Notes under the pieces: generated by a model
Database searches by the model: none
Told to the model about the DNA's origin: nothing
The model's input: the letters and a program-made list of their open reading frames with translations, nothing else
Source of the DNA: Akkermansiaceae bacterium
GTDB taxonomy: Bacteria; Verrucomicrobiota; Verrucomicrobiia; Verrucomicrobiales; Akkermansiaceae
Assembly (NCBI GenBank): GCA_023253625.1
Contig: JALRFY010000050.1
Span: forward strand, 1-36,513
Reading direction: 5' to 3'
DNA length: 36,513 nt
Part shown: positions 35,730 through 36,513 of the stretch, piece after piece
How the letters are laid out: every line of letters starts with the position of its first letter
Numbering within the stretch: position 1 is the stretch's first letter
Program-made: the position numbers and the translations under genes

Positions 35730-36173
35730 CTATTTCTTGGCCGGAGTTTCCTCGGCGGGCGTCTCCACCACCGCCTCGGCGGCCGGGGTTTCCTCGGCTT
35801 CCTCCCCGGACTTGGCCGGGCGGTCCACCCACTCGATGTAGGCCATCGGGGCGGAGTCGCTCATGCGGGCACCGAGCTTGGTGATCCGGCAGTAGCCGCC
35901 CTGGCGGTCTTGCGACGCAGGGGCCACTTCGGCGAAGAGCTTTTTGACGATGTCCTTCTGGTGCAGATAGGCGATCGCCAGGCGGCGGGAATGAAGGTCG
36001 TTGCGCTTGGCGAGGGTGACCAGCTTCTCGGCCACCGGCCGCAGGGCTTTCGCCTTGCCGAGGGTGGTGCGGATGCGGCCGTGCTCGATCAGGCTGCACG
36101 CCAGGTTGGAAAGCAGCGCCTTGCGGTGCGAGGCGTTGCGTTTGAGTTTGGCGGTTTTGCTGCGATGTCTCAT
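35730..36173 (-). CDS. rplQ: 50S ribosomal protein L17, C-terminal tail cut by a TAG
   Basis: L17 is a core large-subunit protein. 147 residues from the ATG at 36171-36173. The conserved part MRHRSKTAKLKRNASHRKALL, EHGRIRTTLGKAKALRPVAEKLVTLAK and GGYCRITKLGARMSDSAPMAYIEWV ends near residue 120; an acidic Ala/Glu/Pro tail follows (EEAEETPAAEAVVETPAEETPAKK). The stop is TAG at 35730-35732. Directly after it the same frame continues for 12 codons (APKAETAEPAAE) to a TAA at 35691-35693, matching the tail in composition. The tail may therefore be 160 residues with the TAG read through, or a recent nonsense change has shortened it. The gene follows rpoA by 32 bp, the normal alpha-operon order. Confidence 0.95.
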   Translation of the reverse strand: MRHRSKTAKLKRNASHRKALLSNLACSLIEHGRIRTTLGKAKALRPVAEKLVTLAKRNDLHSRRLAIAYLHQKDIVKKLFAEVAPASQDRQGGYCRITKLGARMSDSAPMAYIEWVDRPAKSGEEAEETPAAEAVVETPAEETPAKK

Positions 36174-36205
36174 CGGATGATGCTTCGAGGGTTGGTGTGT
36201 GAGGT

Positions 36206-36513
36206 TTATTCGTCGAGGTTCTGGGCAATGAGGTCAGCGAGACCGACCGGGGCCTCGTCCTCCACACCGAGACGCGGTCCGCGGCTGGCGGCCGCCGCGC
36301 CACCGGCGAGCAATGCCGGCTCGAAGGTCAAGCCAAGGCCAAGGCCCAGCTCCACGAGCTTGTCCTTGATCTCGTTGAGCGACTTCTTGCCGAAGTTGCG
36401 ATACTTGAGCATTTCCGCCTCGGACTTCATCGCCAGCTGGCCGACGGTAGTGATGTTGGCGTTGTTGAGGCAGTTGGCGGCGCGCACCGAAAGCTCGATC
36501 TCGTTGACCGACA
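36206..36513 (-). CDS. rpoA: RNA polymerase alpha subunit, C-terminal part (runs off the window)
   Basis: Only the C-terminal 101 residues are inside the window; the rest lies beyond the edge. The alpha C-terminal domain is visible: [59 protein letters not shown], the region that contacts UP elements and activators. The acidic end ([23 protein letters not shown]) is a short extension. Upstream of rplQ, as in the standard ribosomal alpha operon. Confidence 0.95.
   Translation of the reverse strand, partial: SVNEIELSVRAANCLNNANITTVGQLAMKSEAEMLKYRNFGKKSLNEIKDKLVELGLGLGLTFEPALLAGGAAAASRGPRLGVEDEAPVGLADLIAQNLDE

Overview
The window is a GC-rich chromosomal segment that reads as a member of the Verrucomicrobiota, probably near Verrucomicrobiaceae/Luteolibacter-type bacteria (inference). 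The grounds are a very large secreted protein with an autotransporter-associated beta-strand repeat and a C-terminal DPDGDGLDNLTEFAF segment, a lexA gene with a TGTTC-N4-GAACA palindrome (the motif type reported for verrucomicrobial LexA), and mostly weak or absent Shine-Dalgarno sequences. I saw no rRNA, tRNA, CRISPR array or complete insertion sequence.

Layout. 1-916: a MoxR-type AAA+ ATPase gene on the minus strand whose C-terminus is replaced by unrelated sequence close to the window edge. 1265-8014: one 2249-residue secreted repeat protein with two seven-repeat propeller-like blocks, a Gly-rich stretch, a beta-helix-like part and ten RCC1-like repeats. Across a 266-bp divergent region holding a perfect 8-bp inverted repeat lies a TonB-dependent receptor (8281-10356). 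Convergent to it is a two-gene unit: a cytochrome c-sugar dehydrogenase followed by a DNA-binding/TolB-like/TPR-like regulator (12024-13427, 10406-12004). 13551-17002 holds pdxA, an MFS transporter, a small conserved-type protein and a DAO-family FAD oxidoreductase that overlaps it. 17097-17478 is a small membrane/coiled-coil gene that looks broken by an A6 slippage and a TAG. lexA with its operator, a TPR lipoprotein-like/secreted protein, rsmB and a 48-residue membrane peptide follow.

20490-24721 encodes an RND efflux pump (adaptor then pump, minus strand). Divergent from it is a permease/DUF1980 pair with a His-rich metal-binding loop, then a stand-alone ketoacyl synthase that overlaps an L,D-transpeptidase gene. 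28495-29061 is a histone-H1-like protein carrying two copies of a helix-turn-helix module. On the minus strand vapB, vapC and a MutT/MTH1-like NUDIX hydrolase form a tight operon. The end of the window holds gcvP, a CHAD-domain protein, a second MFS transporter paralogous to the first, and the end of the ribosomal alpha operon (rpoA-rplQ) with a strong terminator.

Most noteworthy: rplQ stops at a TAG that is followed in frame by 12 codons of the same Ala/Glu/Pro/Lys tail composition; the only other TAG that ends a gene here is also followed by a coding-like in-frame extension. Also notable are the nested-domain architecture of the giant protein, the tandem HTH/H1-like protein, and several stop/start-overlapped gene pairs of unusual composition (ketoacyl synthase + L,D-transpeptidase; VapC + NUDIX).
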